Position numbers and translations under genes: made by a program
The notes under the pieces: model-generated
Databases searched by the model: none
What the model was told of the DNA's origin: nothing
The model's input: the letters and a program-made list of their open reading frames with translations, nothing else
Shown here: positions 5,598 to 12,688 of the stretch, one piece after another
Layout: each line of letters starts with the position of its first letter
Numbering within the stretch: position 1 is the stretch's first letter
DNA from: JBDTMC01 sp039934475
Lineage (GTDB): Bacteria; Acidobacteriota; Terriglobia; Bryobacterales; Bryobacteraceae
Assembly: GCA_039934475.1 (NCBI GenBank)
Contig: JBDTMC010000201.1
Span: forward strand, 1 to 12,955
Length of the DNA: 12,955 nucleotides
Direction: 5' to 3'

Positions 5598-5882
5598 ATG
5601 GCTAAGATTCTCATCCCCACACCTCTCCGCCAGTTCACCGGCAAGTTGGACGCTGTCGTCGTCTCCGGTGCCACCATCGGTGAGGCCCTCGGCGCTCTTA
5701 CCACCCAGCACGCCGACCTGCGCAAGCAGCTCTATAGCGACGAGGGCAAGCTCCGCAGCTTCGTCAACGTCTACCTGAACGACGAGGACATCCGGTACCT
5801 CGCCAAGGATGCAACGCCGGTGGCCGATACGGACATCATTTCTATCGTCCCCAGCATCGCCGGAGGTCGCTATGGCGACTGA
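5598..5882 (+). CDS. cysO: CysO-like ubiquitin-fold sulfur carrier (MoaD/ThiS family) with C-terminal extension
   Basis: This 94-residue beta-grasp protein resembles mycobacterial CysO, notably around G50-K-L-R-S-F-V-N-V-Y and N61-D-E-D-I-R. CysO carries sulfur as a C-terminal glycyl thiocarboxylate formed by MoeZ and used by CysM. The C-terminal segment is S-I-V-P-S-I-A-G89-G90-R-Y-G-D. The reactive Gly-Gly is therefore not terminal: four residues follow, unlike mycobacterial CysO, which ends at GG. Such tails must be removed before adenylation, as QbsD does for QbsE (known precedent), and the JAMM peptidase encoded upstream is the obvious candidate. TGAGG just before the ATG, about 7 bases away, serves as Shine-Dalgarno. 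The last 11 bases overlap moeZ. Confidence 0.9.
   Translation: MAKILIPTPLRQFTGKLDAVVVSGATIGEALGALTTQHADLRKQLYSDEGKLRSFVNVYLNDEDIRYLAKDATPVADTDIISIVPSIAGGRYGD
5862..5867 (+). promoter_or_regulatory. Shine-Dalgarno of moeZ formed by the CysO Gly-Gly codons
   Basis: GGAGGT at 5862-5867 encodes Gly89-Gly90 of CysO and lies 4 bases before the moeZ ATG at 5872. It is a full-strength Shine-Dalgarno and decides the moeZ start over the longer in-frame start at 5809. The essential diglycine is thus embedded in the ribosome-binding site of its own activating enzyme. Confidence 0.75.
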
Positions 5883-7044
5883 CCTCGCGACGCCCGCCGC
5901 CGCTCTCACCCAGGAGGAGAACCTCCGCTATAGCCGCCACCTCATCCTTCCCGAAGTCGGCGTCGAAGGCCAGCTCAAGCTAAAGCAGGCCAAGGTGTTA
6001 ATGGTAGGTACCGGTGGACTCGGCGCACCCCTCGGCATGTATCTGGCCGCCGCTGGCGTAGGTAAAATCGGACTCGTCGATTTCGATGTGGTGGACCATA
6101 CCAATCTCCATCGCCAGATCATCCACGGCACCAAGGATGTCGGCCGCAAGAAGATCGATTCCGCCGCCGACACCATGCACGACATCAACCCCAATGTGGA
6201 GTTGGTGAAGCACGAAGTGGCCATCACCAGCGAGAACGCCTTCGACATCATCAAGGACTACGACATCGTAGTGGATGGCACGGACAACTTCCCCACCCGC
6301 TACCTCATCAATGATGCCTGCGTGCTGCTGAACAAGCCCAATGTCTACGGGTCCATCTTCCGCTTTGAAGGCCAAGCCACCATCTTCGCCACCGAAGGCG
6401 GCCCCTGCTACCGCTGCCTCTATCCCGAACCGCCACCTCCCGGATTAGTCCCGAGCTGTGCCGAAGGCGGTGTGCTCGGAGTCCTTCCCGGCATCATCGG
6501 AATGATTCAGGCCACTGAAGCGGTCAAGTTGATCTTGGGGCAGGGAACTACATTGGTAGGACGCCTGCTCTTGTACGATGCCCTGCACATGAAGTTCCGT
6601 GAGCTGAAGCTTCGCAAGGCCCCGGATTGCCCCGTCTGCGGTACCAACCGGACCATCACCAAGCTCATCGACTACCACCAGTTCTGCGGCGTCCCCGATC
6701 CCCAGGCTCCCGTCGCCCCGCCCGTCAAAGGCGAAATCGAAGTCACGGAATTAAAGGCCATGTTGGATCGCGGCGACAAATTCAAGCTCATTGATGTCCG
6801 TGAACCCTACGAATACCAAATCGCCCGCATTCCCGGTGCTACGCTGATCCCCCTCGGCGACATCCCCAAGCGCCTGGCCGAAATCAGCCGCGACGAAGAC
6901 CTCGTCCTCCACTGTAAAATGGGAGGCCGCTCCGCCAAGGCCATTGGCATCCTCAAGGAAGCCGGCTACACCCGCCTCACCAACGTCCGGGGCGGCATCC
7001 AGGCCTGGAGCGAAAAAGTCGATCCGAGCGTCCCGAAGTATTAG
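5872..7044 (+). CDS. moeZ: MoeZ/MoeB-type adenylyltransferase-sulfurtransferase with rhodanese domain
   Basis: The 390-residue protein has two domains. The E1-like ThiF/MoeB part (about 13-265) shows the ATP loop G46-T-G-G-L-G51, the N78-L-H-R-Q motif, D135-G-T-D-N, two zinc CxxC pairs (C179-x-x-C182 and C253-x-x-C256) and the Cys196 of P-S-C-A-E-G-G. The C-terminal rhodanese domain (about 288-385) has the active-site loop C348-K-M-G-G-R-S, where a persulfide would form. MoeZ enzymes adenylate a sulfur-carrier C terminus and convert it to the thiocarboxylate; here the partner is CysO. It could also serve MoaD or ThiS carriers encoded elsewhere. ATG 5872 follows GGAGGT and overlaps the cysO end by 11 bases; the upstream in-frame ATG at 5809 lies inside cysO and is rejected. 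It is the last gene of the cysM operon. Confidence 0.92.
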   Translation: MATDLATPAAALTQEENLRYSRHLILPEVGVEGQLKLKQAKVLMVGTGGLGAPLGMYLAAAGVGKIGLVDFDVVDHTNLHRQIIHGTKDVGRKKIDSAADTMHDINPNVELVKHEVAITSENAFDIIKDYDIVVDGTDNFPTRYLINDACVLLNKPNVYGSIFRFEGQATIFATEGGPCYRCLYPEPPPPGLVPSCAEGGVLGVLPGIIGMIQATEAVKLILGQGTTLVGRLLLYDALHMKFRELKLRKAPDCPVCGTNRTITKLIDYHQFCGVPDPQAPVAPPVKGEIEVTELKAMLDRGDKFKLIDVREPYEYQIARIPGATLIPLGDIPKRLAEISRDEDLVLHCKMGGRSAKAIGILKEAGYTRLTNVRGGIQAWSEKVDPSVPKY

Positions 7045-7061
7045 TACACACCGCGTCTGGC

Positions 7062-7072
7062 TGAGATATCAT
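7062..7072 (+). promoter_or_regulatory. Candidate -10 element close to the mutarotase-like gene start
   Basis: TGAGATATCAT contains TATCAT (7067-7072) and a TGnGATATC extended-type arrangement. Either places the transcript start within 0-4 bases of ATG 7080, which lacks a Shine-Dalgarno. This supports 7080 over the in-frame ATG 7071, which would lie inside the element. No -35 is recognised. Confidence 0.3.
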
Positions 7073-7079
7073 GCCCATC

Positions 7080-8159
7080 ATGAGACCCTCAGCCGGACGT
7101 GCCCTGTTCGCCCTCCCCCTCCTCCTCACTGTCGCGCCTCTACCCGCCGAGGTCCTAGTCAACGGTCGCCCCTCCGTCCGTCTGGAAAACCCCACTACTA
7201 CTCTCGTAATTGATCTTGGCGGCGGCTCCATCGTTGATTTCCACCTCGCCGCAGGCGGACTCAACCCGCTGCGCTGGCTCGGCCCCGGTGATGACTCCCA
7301 AACCAACCGGCCCATGGCTCACTTCCTGTGCCTCGACCGTTGGGGCCAACCCTCCGATGCGGAGCTTCGCAACGGGATGCCCTTCCACGGCGAGGCCGCT
7401 CGCGTTGCCTGGAAGGAATTGAGCGCGTCAGCTAACGAAGCCGCGATGTCGGCGTTGCTGCCAATGGCGGGCCTGGAAATCAAACGGACGGTCCGGCTTT
7501 CCCCCACGGGCGCTGTCTTCGCTGTCTCTGAGACCGTCACCAACCGCAACCCCCTCGGCCGCATCTACAACATGGTGCAGCACGCCACCATTGGCCCGCC
7601 CTTTCTCGATGAAACTACGGTTGTAGATTCTAACGCGCAGCAGGGCCTGATGCAGTCGAGCCCTCTCCCCGACCCCGAGAAACCCGCCATCCGCTGGCCC
7701 CAAGCGCTAAACGAGGGGCAACCAGTGGACCTGCGTCACTTAACGACAAACCCCGATCCCAACGTGACCTCTTTCGTTTTTGACGGCGAAGACGGCTGGG
7801 TCACCGCCACCAATGCTGCCAGGGAACTCGTCATTGGTTATCTCTTCAAAACCGCCGATTACCCTTGGTTGAACATCTGGCGCCATGTCCAGGATAACCA
7901 TCCGTTCGCCCGCGGACTGGAGTTCGGAACCACTGGTCTTCACCAGCCGTTCGAGATTCTCACGAAGAAGCCCTTCCTCTTCGGTAAGCCAACGTTCACC
8001 TACCTCGATGCCGGAGCAAGCGTCACCCGCTCCTACCGCGCATTCCTATTGAAGGTGCCCACCGATTTCGCAGGCGTGCAGAGCATCGCCGTAAAGGACG
8101 GTGCCATCGTGGTGCGGGAACGCGGCGCCAAAGCGCGGGAATTGATCGTCAGGGATTGA
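7080..8159 (+). CDS. Secreted galactose-mutarotase-like / aldose 1-epimerase-like protein
   Basis: The 359-residue product (362 from ATG 7071) has a signal peptide with R-P-S-A-G-R, then the hydrophobic A-L-F-A-L-P-L-L-L, with cleavage likely near residue 23 (L-P-A-E). The mature chain is beta-rich and looks like the galactose-mutarotase fold: an early G-G-G-S-I-V-D-F strand, N76-R-P-M-A-H, M165-V-Q-H-A-T-I-G-P-P, and a late L280-E-F-G-T-T-G segment. In aldose epimerases a His and a Glu at comparable places act as acid and base, so His168 and Glu281 are candidates by inference. True epimerase activity is unproven; such secreted relatives may bind or trim sugars. It follows moeZ by 35 bases on the same strand, but a sulfur role is unlikely; it fits better with the exported sugar-active proteins at 1690 and 2750. 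Confidence 0.7.
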   Translation: MRPSAGRALFALPLLLTVAPLPAEVLVNGRPSVRLENPTTTLVIDLGGGSIVDFHLAAGGLNPLRWLGPGDDSQTNRPMAHFLCLDRWGQPSDAELRNGMPFHGEAARVAWKELSASANEAAMSALLPMAGLEIKRTVRLSPTGAVFAVSETVTNRNPLGRIYNMVQHATIGPPFLDETTVVDSNAQQGLMQSSPLPDPEKPAIRWPQALNEGQPVDLRHLTTNPDPNVTSFVFDGEDGWVTATNAARELVIGYLFKTADYPWLNIWRHVQDNHPFARGLEFGTTGLHQPFEILTKKPFLFGKPTFTYLDAGASVTRSYRAFLLKVPTDFAGVQSIAVKDGAIVVRERGAKARELIVRD

Positions 8160-8173
8160 CCAGGTGGATCGAC

Positions 8174-8374
8174 TCATGGCCTGCCGAAGGCCCGGTCCCG
8201 CTTGGGCGTCTCCCAATCGAACGTCCCTCTGGGCAAACTCACGACTCGGTCCCCAATTCGGTCCGCCGCCTCGCGGGCTTGGCCATACACCGCTGCTTCA
8301 TCGGAAGCGTCTTGTGTCTCCGCCTTCCCATTGGGGCTAATCGCAAGTTCTTCAGGCCGCTCACCCTTAGGCAT
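8174..8374 (-). CDS. Doubtful small hydrophilic protein (66 residues)
   Basis: The ORF encodes a highly charged, soluble-looking peptide beginning M-P-K-G-E-R-P-E-E-L and ending K-R-D-R-A-F-G-R-P. I do not recognise a family. In its favour, the composition is protein-like, the middle codon position is the least GC-rich as in real genes here, and TAAACT sits 11 bases before the ATG as a possible -10. Against it, third-position GC is only moderate (about 64% by hand count), there is no Shine-Dalgarno, and it lies in a convergent gap downstream of the TonB receptor. It may be spurious. Confidence 0.3.
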   Translation of the reverse strand: MPKGERPEELAISPNGKAETQDASDEAAVYGQAREAADRIGDRVVSLPRGTFDWETPKRDRAFGRP

Positions 8375-8417
8375 TCTAGATCTTTAGTTTACCGCTGCGG
8401 GGAGAAGTCGCGGAGCA

Positions 8418-8448
8418 GGACAAGGCCGCGCGTCCGGCTGCCTTGTCC
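8418..8448 (-). terminator. Strong hairpin downstream of the TonB receptor gene
   Basis: GGACAAGGC (8418-8426) pairs perfectly with GCCTTGTCC (8440-8448) across a 13-base GC-rich loop. It begins 21 bases after the TonB receptor stop (8470) on the minus strand and lies between converging genes, so it may block read-through in both directions. It lacks a T run, so it would be a Rho-assisted or mRNA-stabilising structure rather than a textbook terminator. Confidence 0.5.
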
Positions 8449-8469
8449 CCAACGCTGCGAAGCTCTTGC

Positions 8470-11400
8470 CTAGAACCGCAGATGCAGCGCCAACTGGACA
8501 ATCCGCGGACCCGTCGGATTCGTCGGGCTAGTCGCTCCAACCACCGATGAGATCGCCCCAAACGTCGGCGAATTGATGGCCGTGCTTGGAGTTGCGAAGT
8601 TCGTGTGGTTGAACACGTTGAACGCATCCGCTCGCAGTTCCGTATCCAACTTTTCGCCAAACAAATAGAAGTGCTTGCCTAGCGATAGGTCGGTATTGAA
8701 GTACCCCGGTCCACGGAATGCGTTGCGCGGCAACGTGCCATAAGTGAACTGGCCGTTTAGCTGCGAGGCATCGGTCTGCGCTTGGTCGTTCAGAGCCAGG
8801 ATCCGCGTGTTGGACACGCTACCAGGGTTAAACCAATAGTTTGCCGCCTGGCCGTTGATCGTGGTCCAATTGCGCGGGTTCATCGTGTTGACGGACTTGC
8901 CGGTCAGATCGGCGCGTACCGAACCCGCCTGGCCATCGCCAGCCGGTCCGGGGTTTCCATTGCTTGTGCTCAGCCCTGCGAAGACATCCAGCGGGAACCC
9001 GGTGCGCCAGGAGATGATCGGATAAAGGCTCCATCCCTTCGTCAGCACCTTCGGGCCACTCCCCCACATCCGGTCGAACGGCAGCGTCCACCCTCCGGAA
9101 ATGCTCAGCGCTTGGCGTAGATCGTAGTCTCCCGAAGCCTTGAAATAGTCGTGATTGTAGTAAGGTACCCCGGAGTTTCGCTGCTGGAAGCCAGAGATGT
9201 TATCCAACTCGTGAGCCCACGTATAGGACACGGTGAAGAACGTATCGCCCAAGCCGCCGCGGTCGGAGAACCGCTTCGTCAGGCTCGTCTGCAGCGCGTT
9301 ATAACCCGCTTTGCCGACGTTCTGGAATGTGTTCAGGTAGCTGAAGGTCGGGTCATTCTGATCCGCATTATAGATGCGAGTATTCGTCCCGAGAGCATAG
9401 GGGTTCCCATCCACCAGACCTGTCAGCTTGTGTGCCCCGTAACCAATCCAACCCACTTCACCCACCATACCCCCCGGCAACTGTCGTTGCAGAGAGAGGT
9501 TGTATTGCAGAACGTAGGGTGTCCGCAGGTGAGGATTCTCAAAATAGACGCCGCCGCCGCCAATCGGCAGGAACCCGGCGTTGGCGAAGTTGAGGCTCGA
9601 TGTGGGCGGCTTCGACGGGAAGGGATTCACAACCCCATTGGCGCCGAACGGATCCTGCAGATAATTCGCTCCTGTGCCGCTGTTAGGATCGGCCGGGCTG
9701 AAGGACAGATCGGTGAACGAGAAGAACGGCACTTGTCCGTTAAACTGCAGGTTGTCTTCACCCTTCAGCACGTCGTAGAACAGACCGGCGCCTCCGCGGA
9801 GCGATGTCTTGCCGTCCCCAAAGACGTCCCAGGCAAAGCCGAAACGCGGCGCAAAATCGTTCTTGTCCGCGAAATTGGACCCTCTCGGAGCGCCCTTATC
9901 GCCTGGGAATACGAGACCCGTCGGGGCACCGGGGAATCGCGTCGATTGCAGTCCCGGGATGAACGAGAAACTGCGTCCATGCGTATCGTATTTCGGTTGT
10001 GAATACTCATAGCGCAAGCCGAACGTTAGGGTCAGCCGCTTTGTCACGTGAAACTCATCCTGTGCATATCCGGCCCAGGATCGCGAGCGGATATTCGACG
10101 GAGCCGACCCAAATTGGATGTACTCGTCGGGCAGACCCATCAGGAAGTCAGCGAAATCGTTGCCTGACCCTATGCCGCCCGGCCCGTAGAAGAAGAACGC
10201 GCCGTTTACGTAGTAGTCGTACAGCGTATTGTTCTGGTACGGCGAGAAGTAGAATCCGAACTTGGCATTGTGCCGCCCATGGGTCCAGGACAAATTATTC
10301 GAAAGTGCGAACGTGTTGTTCACCAGATTAGTTGGACCACTTGGACTGAAGCCCAGATAAGTGCCCTTGCCGAGGAAATCCATCAGCACCGGGCCACTTG
10401 GCCGATCGGGAGTAACGCCGGTAATGCCGAGATCCTGTGCTGTCGAAGAAGCAAGCCCGGATGCCGGAACGTACTGTGTACCATTCGACCGCTGCGCCGT
10501 AAAGCGCAGTTCGTTCACCAGACTCGGGCTGAAGATATGCGTGTGCGTAATCGTGGCGAAATAAGTGTCGACGACGTTCTGGCTCGGGTATCCGGGCACA
10601 TTGGCGCCGCCCGTGGCATCCGTGAACGGAAGCAGCAGTGGGCTGTGGTGCGATGTCAGCGTGGCGTTCAACGTGTCATGCCCGGAGATGGTGTAATCCA
10701 GCCGTCCGAGGTAATCATCGACATTCGCCTTCGCTGAGTCTGCCGAAAGAATCTGCCCGGTCGGCGACGTCGGAATCAGCCCCTTCTTGAAATAATTCAA
10801 AGCGATCGGATTCAGCTTCGTTGGATCAATGATGCCCTGCGCAGCCAGATCGGGATTCTGCTGGTAATAGGGGTTGTTCTGCAGGTAACTCACAACCATG
10901 GGATCGGGCGCGCCGCTGGCGGACTGGGAGAAATTGCCTTGTGATTCCAACCCCGTCGGCACTGGGACATTTCCGTCCTGGGAAACGGCACTCTGCCGCT
11001 GGCCCTGGTAGGAGAAGAAGAAAAACAACTTATTGCGCCCGTCGAAGATCTTCGGCAGATACACCGGCCCACCGATCGTTCCGCCGAACTGATTGCGTTT
11101 CAATACATTCCTCGGCGCGCCAATCTCGTTACTGAAAAAGTCGTTGGCGTTCAACGCATCGTTGCGCAAGTAGTTGTAAAGGGAGCCGTGCACCTTGTTG
11201 GTGCCGCTCTTCGTCACCACACTGACGATGCCGCCCGCATTGCGCCCGTACTCGGCGCCATAGTTCGATTGCAGGACCCGAAATTCTGCGATCGCGTCTG
11301 GATTCGGATTAACGACGTAACTGTTGTTGAGTAGGTTGTTGTTGTTGCCGCCGTCGAGCAAAAATGTAACCGAATCCGTGCGTCCCCCGCCGATGCTATA

Positions 11401-11931
11401 GCCGGCGCCTTGTCCCGTGTTGTCGGCATTCGTCGGCGTAACGCCCGGTTGTGTCGCCAATAGATCGAAGGCGTTTCGCCCGTTTAGCGGAAGTTCGTTG
11501 ATGGCCCGACCCGTGACGCTACCACCGACGGTGGCATTCTGCGTCTCAACGGCCGCCGCCTCCGCTTCCACCGTCACCGTCTCGGAGACACTGCCAATCT
11601 CCAGCCTCATGTCGACCCGCAGGGTTTGATTAATCTCCAGGGGAACCTTCCCATTGGAGAGAACCTTGCGGAACCCGCTCTTCTCGGCAGTCACTTGATA
11701 CACGCCGATAGGCAACAACAGAACTTGGTACGAACCACTGTCATCGGTAAGGGTATCCTTAGCAACTCTGGTCCCTTTGTTCACCACCGTTACCTTTGCG
11801 TCCGGAACAGTGGCTCCACTTGCATCGGTAACAGTGCCGACGATTCTCCCGGTTGCGTCCTGGGCGAATAGACTCCAGGCGCCAAATACTAACACTGCCA
11901 GCAATGCGCTGGCACGGACAATGCGATTCAT
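8470..11931 (-). CDS. Oar-like TonB-dependent outer-membrane receptor with N-terminal carboxypeptidase-regulatory domain
   Basis: The 1153-residue protein starts with a clear signal peptide (M-N-R-I-V-R then a hydrophobic core, cleavage near L-F-A-Q24). A carboxypeptidase-regulatory-like/Ig-fold domain follows (about 26-112, with G-R-I-V-G-T-V-T-D and G-S-Y-Q-V), then a plug domain (about 130-260, with L-P-L-N-G-R-N-A-F-D-L and the N-terminal part of the barrel). The remainder is a long beta-barrel ending in L-A-L-H-L-R-F, the terminal Phe being typical of outer-membrane proteins. This architecture matches the Oar/SusC-like receptors greatly expanded in Acidobacteria. It probably imports oligosaccharides or other large solutes, with unknown ligand. 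No obvious TonB box is seen. A GGAGG 8 bases before ATG 11931 fixes the start. No transport partner gene adjoins it. Confidence 0.93.
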   Translation of the reverse strand: MNRIVRASALLAVLVFGAWSLFAQDATGRIVGTVTDASGATVPDAKVTVVNKGTRVAKDTLTDDSGSYQVLLLPIGVYQVTAEKSGFRKVLSNGKVPLEINQTLRVDMRLEIGSVSETVTVEAEAAAVETQNATVGGSVTGRAINELPLNGRNAFDLLATQPGVTPTNADNTGQGAGYSIGGGRTDSVTFLLDGGNNNNLLNNSYVVNPNPDAIAEFRVLQSNYGAEYGRNAGGIVSVVTKSGTNKVHGSLYNYLRNDALNANDFFSNEIGAPRNVLKRNQFGGTIGGPVYLPKIFDGRNKLFFFFSYQGQRQSAVSQDGNVPVPTGLESQGNFSQSASGAPDPMVVSYLQNNPYYQQNPDLAAQGIIDPTKLNPIALNYFKKGLIPTSPTGQILSADSAKANVDDYLGRLDYTISGHDTLNATLTSHHSPLLLPFTDATGGANVPGYPSQNVVDTYFATITHTHIFSPSLVNELRFTAQRSNGTQYVPASGLASSTAQDLGITGVTPDRPSGPVLMDFLGKGTYLGFSPSGPTNLVNNTFALSNNLSWTHGRHNAKFGFYFSPYQNNTLYDYYVNGAFFFYGPGGIGSGNDFADFLMGLPDEYIQFGSAPSNIRSRSWAGYAQDEFHVTKRLTLTFGLRYEYSQPKYDTHGRSFSFIPGLQSTRFPGAPTGLVFPGDKGAPRGSNFADKNDFAPRFGFAWDVFGDGKTSLRGGAGLFYDVLKGEDNLQFNGQVPFFSFTDLSFSPADPNSGTGANYLQDPFGANGVVNPFPSKPPTSSLNFANAGFLPIGGGGVYFENPHLRTPYVLQYNLSLQRQLPGGMVGEVGWIGYGAHKLTGLVDGNPYALGTNTRIYNADQNDPTFSYLNTFQNVGKAGYNALQTSLTKRFSDRGGLGDTFFTVSYTWAHELDNISGFQQRNSGVPYYNHDYFKASGDYDLRQALSISGGWTLPFDRMWGSGPKVLTKGWSLYPIISWRTGFPLDVFAGLSTSNGNPGPAGDGQAGSVRADLTGKSVNTMNPRNWTTINGQAANYWFNPGSVSNTRILALNDQAQTDASQLNGQFTYGTLPRNAFRGPGYFNTDLSLGKHFYLFGEKLDTELRADAFNVFNHTNFATPSTAINSPTFGAISSVVGATSPTNPTGPRIVQLALHLRF

Positions 11932-11939
11932 CGCTCGGT

Positions 11940-11944
11940 CCTCC
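11940..11944 (-). promoter_or_regulatory. Shine-Dalgarno of the TonB receptor
   Basis: CCTCC on the plus strand reads GGAGG on the minus strand, 8 bases before ATG 11931. It confirms the start codon and contrasts with the Shine-Dalgarno-less plus-strand genes. Confidence 0.8.
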
Positions 11945-11962
11945 GAGGTAAATTGTTTTCAG

Positions 11963-12098
11963 TTGTAACGTAAATGCGGCAGCGCCCCTGAAAAGGGCCT
12001 TTGTAAAGATCGTAACATCGAGTAGACGTTTTCGATCCCATTTAGCGACCGATTTAAACTAATCGTTACGACTGTAAACCCTCGAAAATTCGTTACAG
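11963..12098. repeat. Four copies of a CGTTAC-type motif upstream of the TonB receptor
   Basis: Related 9-mers occur at 11963-11971 (TTGTAACGT), 12010-12018 (TCGTAACAT), 12063-12071 (TCGTTACGA) and 12090-12098 (TCGTTACAG). Put on one strand they give roughly YGTTACRA. All lie in the AT-richer 182-base gap between the TonB receptor and the AhpD-like gene. They could be regulator-binding sites, but the spacing is irregular and the motif is short. No clear -35/-10 pair was found in this gap. Confidence 0.35.
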
Positions 12099-12113
12099 GC
12101 GGAAGTGTCCCCT

Positions 12114-12677
12114 TCACTCCTGAGGAACTGGAATGCCTAATGGTGCCCGCATGTATCCATCCCGCGCCACCACCGCCGCTCGTGCGCGGTAACCGTCAAG
12201 ATCGTCCGGCGCCCATGTCGCCAGCCCATCCACATAGCGGTTGTACATGCAAAACGCCGCCGCGATCAACACCGTATCGTGTATCTCCAGATCCGTCGCG
12301 CCCTCTCGTCGCGCCCGCTCCACATCCTCTGGCAGCACATTCTTCCCGCCGCCTTGCACCTTCCCCGCAATCGCAAGCAAGGCTTTGAGCTTCGCCGAGA
12401 CCGGCGCCGCTTCAAAGTCCAACTTCACCTGTCTGACCACCGCTTCATCTCCGTCCAGGTGCGCCGCGGCCAGTGCTCCGTGACTCGTCTGGCAGTAAAA
12501 GCAGTCATTCTGTGACGATACATACGTGGCAATCAATTCGCGCTCCCCGCGCGAAAGCGAATGGTCGTTGTGCAACAGAACCTGCGCCAGCACCGACATT
12601 GGTTGAGCCGTCTCCGGACGATACGCGAACAGGCTACGAATACCGGGCAATTCGGGTTTTAACGGTATGTGTGGCAT
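12114..12677 (-). CDS. AhpD-like / carboxymuconolactone decarboxylase-family peroxidase-related protein
   Basis: This 187-residue, mostly helical protein has the AhpD-type redox motif C59-F-Y-C62-Q-T-S-H66 (CxxC with a His four residues on), preceded by R43-G-E-R-E-L-I-A. Members of this family (alkylhydroperoxidase AhpD core) reduce peroxides or are stress-linked enzymes of unknown substrate; both cysteines and the His needed for disulfide chemistry are present. No signal peptide is seen, so it should be cytoplasmic. An AAAAAGG stretch about 6 bases before ATG 12677 serves as Shine-Dalgarno. The gene begins 11 bases after the stop of a close paralogue at 12689, so the two form a tandem duplicated pair, probably on one transcript. 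Confidence 0.88.
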   Translation of the reverse strand: MPHIPLKPELPGIRSLFAYRPETAQPMSVLAQVLLHNDHSLSRGERELIATYVSSQNDCFYCQTSHGALAAAHLDGDEAVVRQVKLDFEAAPVSAKLKALLAIAGKVQGGGKNVLPEDVERARREGATDLEIHDTVLIAAAFCMYNRYVDGLATWAPDDLDGYRARAAVVARDGYMRAPLGIPVPQE

Positions 12678-12688
12678 AGCAGACCTTT

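Larger units (their letters stand above)
8160..8469. other. 310-base intergenic stretch between convergent genes
   Basis: Between the mutarotase-like stop and the TonB receptor stop I see one strong hairpin (8418-8448) and one doubtful minus-strand ORF (8174-8374). A plus-strand open frame, 8156-8473, is rich in Arg, Pro and Ser and reads like a frame shadow. No RNA gene or mobile element was recognised. Confidence 0.6.

Noticed and set aside
5809..5871. Upstream in-frame start for moeZ
   Set aside because: It lies wholly within cysO in another frame, has no Shine-Dalgarno and adds residues foreign to the family; GGAGGT precedes 5872.
8156..8473. 105-residue plus-strand ORF in the gap after the mutarotase-like gene
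   Set aside because: Composition is biased to Arg, Pro, Ser and Leu with no motif; it crosses the hairpin at 8418-8448 and has no ribosome-binding site.
9151..10002. 283-residue plus-strand ORF opposite the TonB receptor
   Set aside because: It lies entirely antisense to a well-defined receptor gene with clear domains and Shine-Dalgarno; its translation matches no family I recognise and arises from GC-rich third positions.
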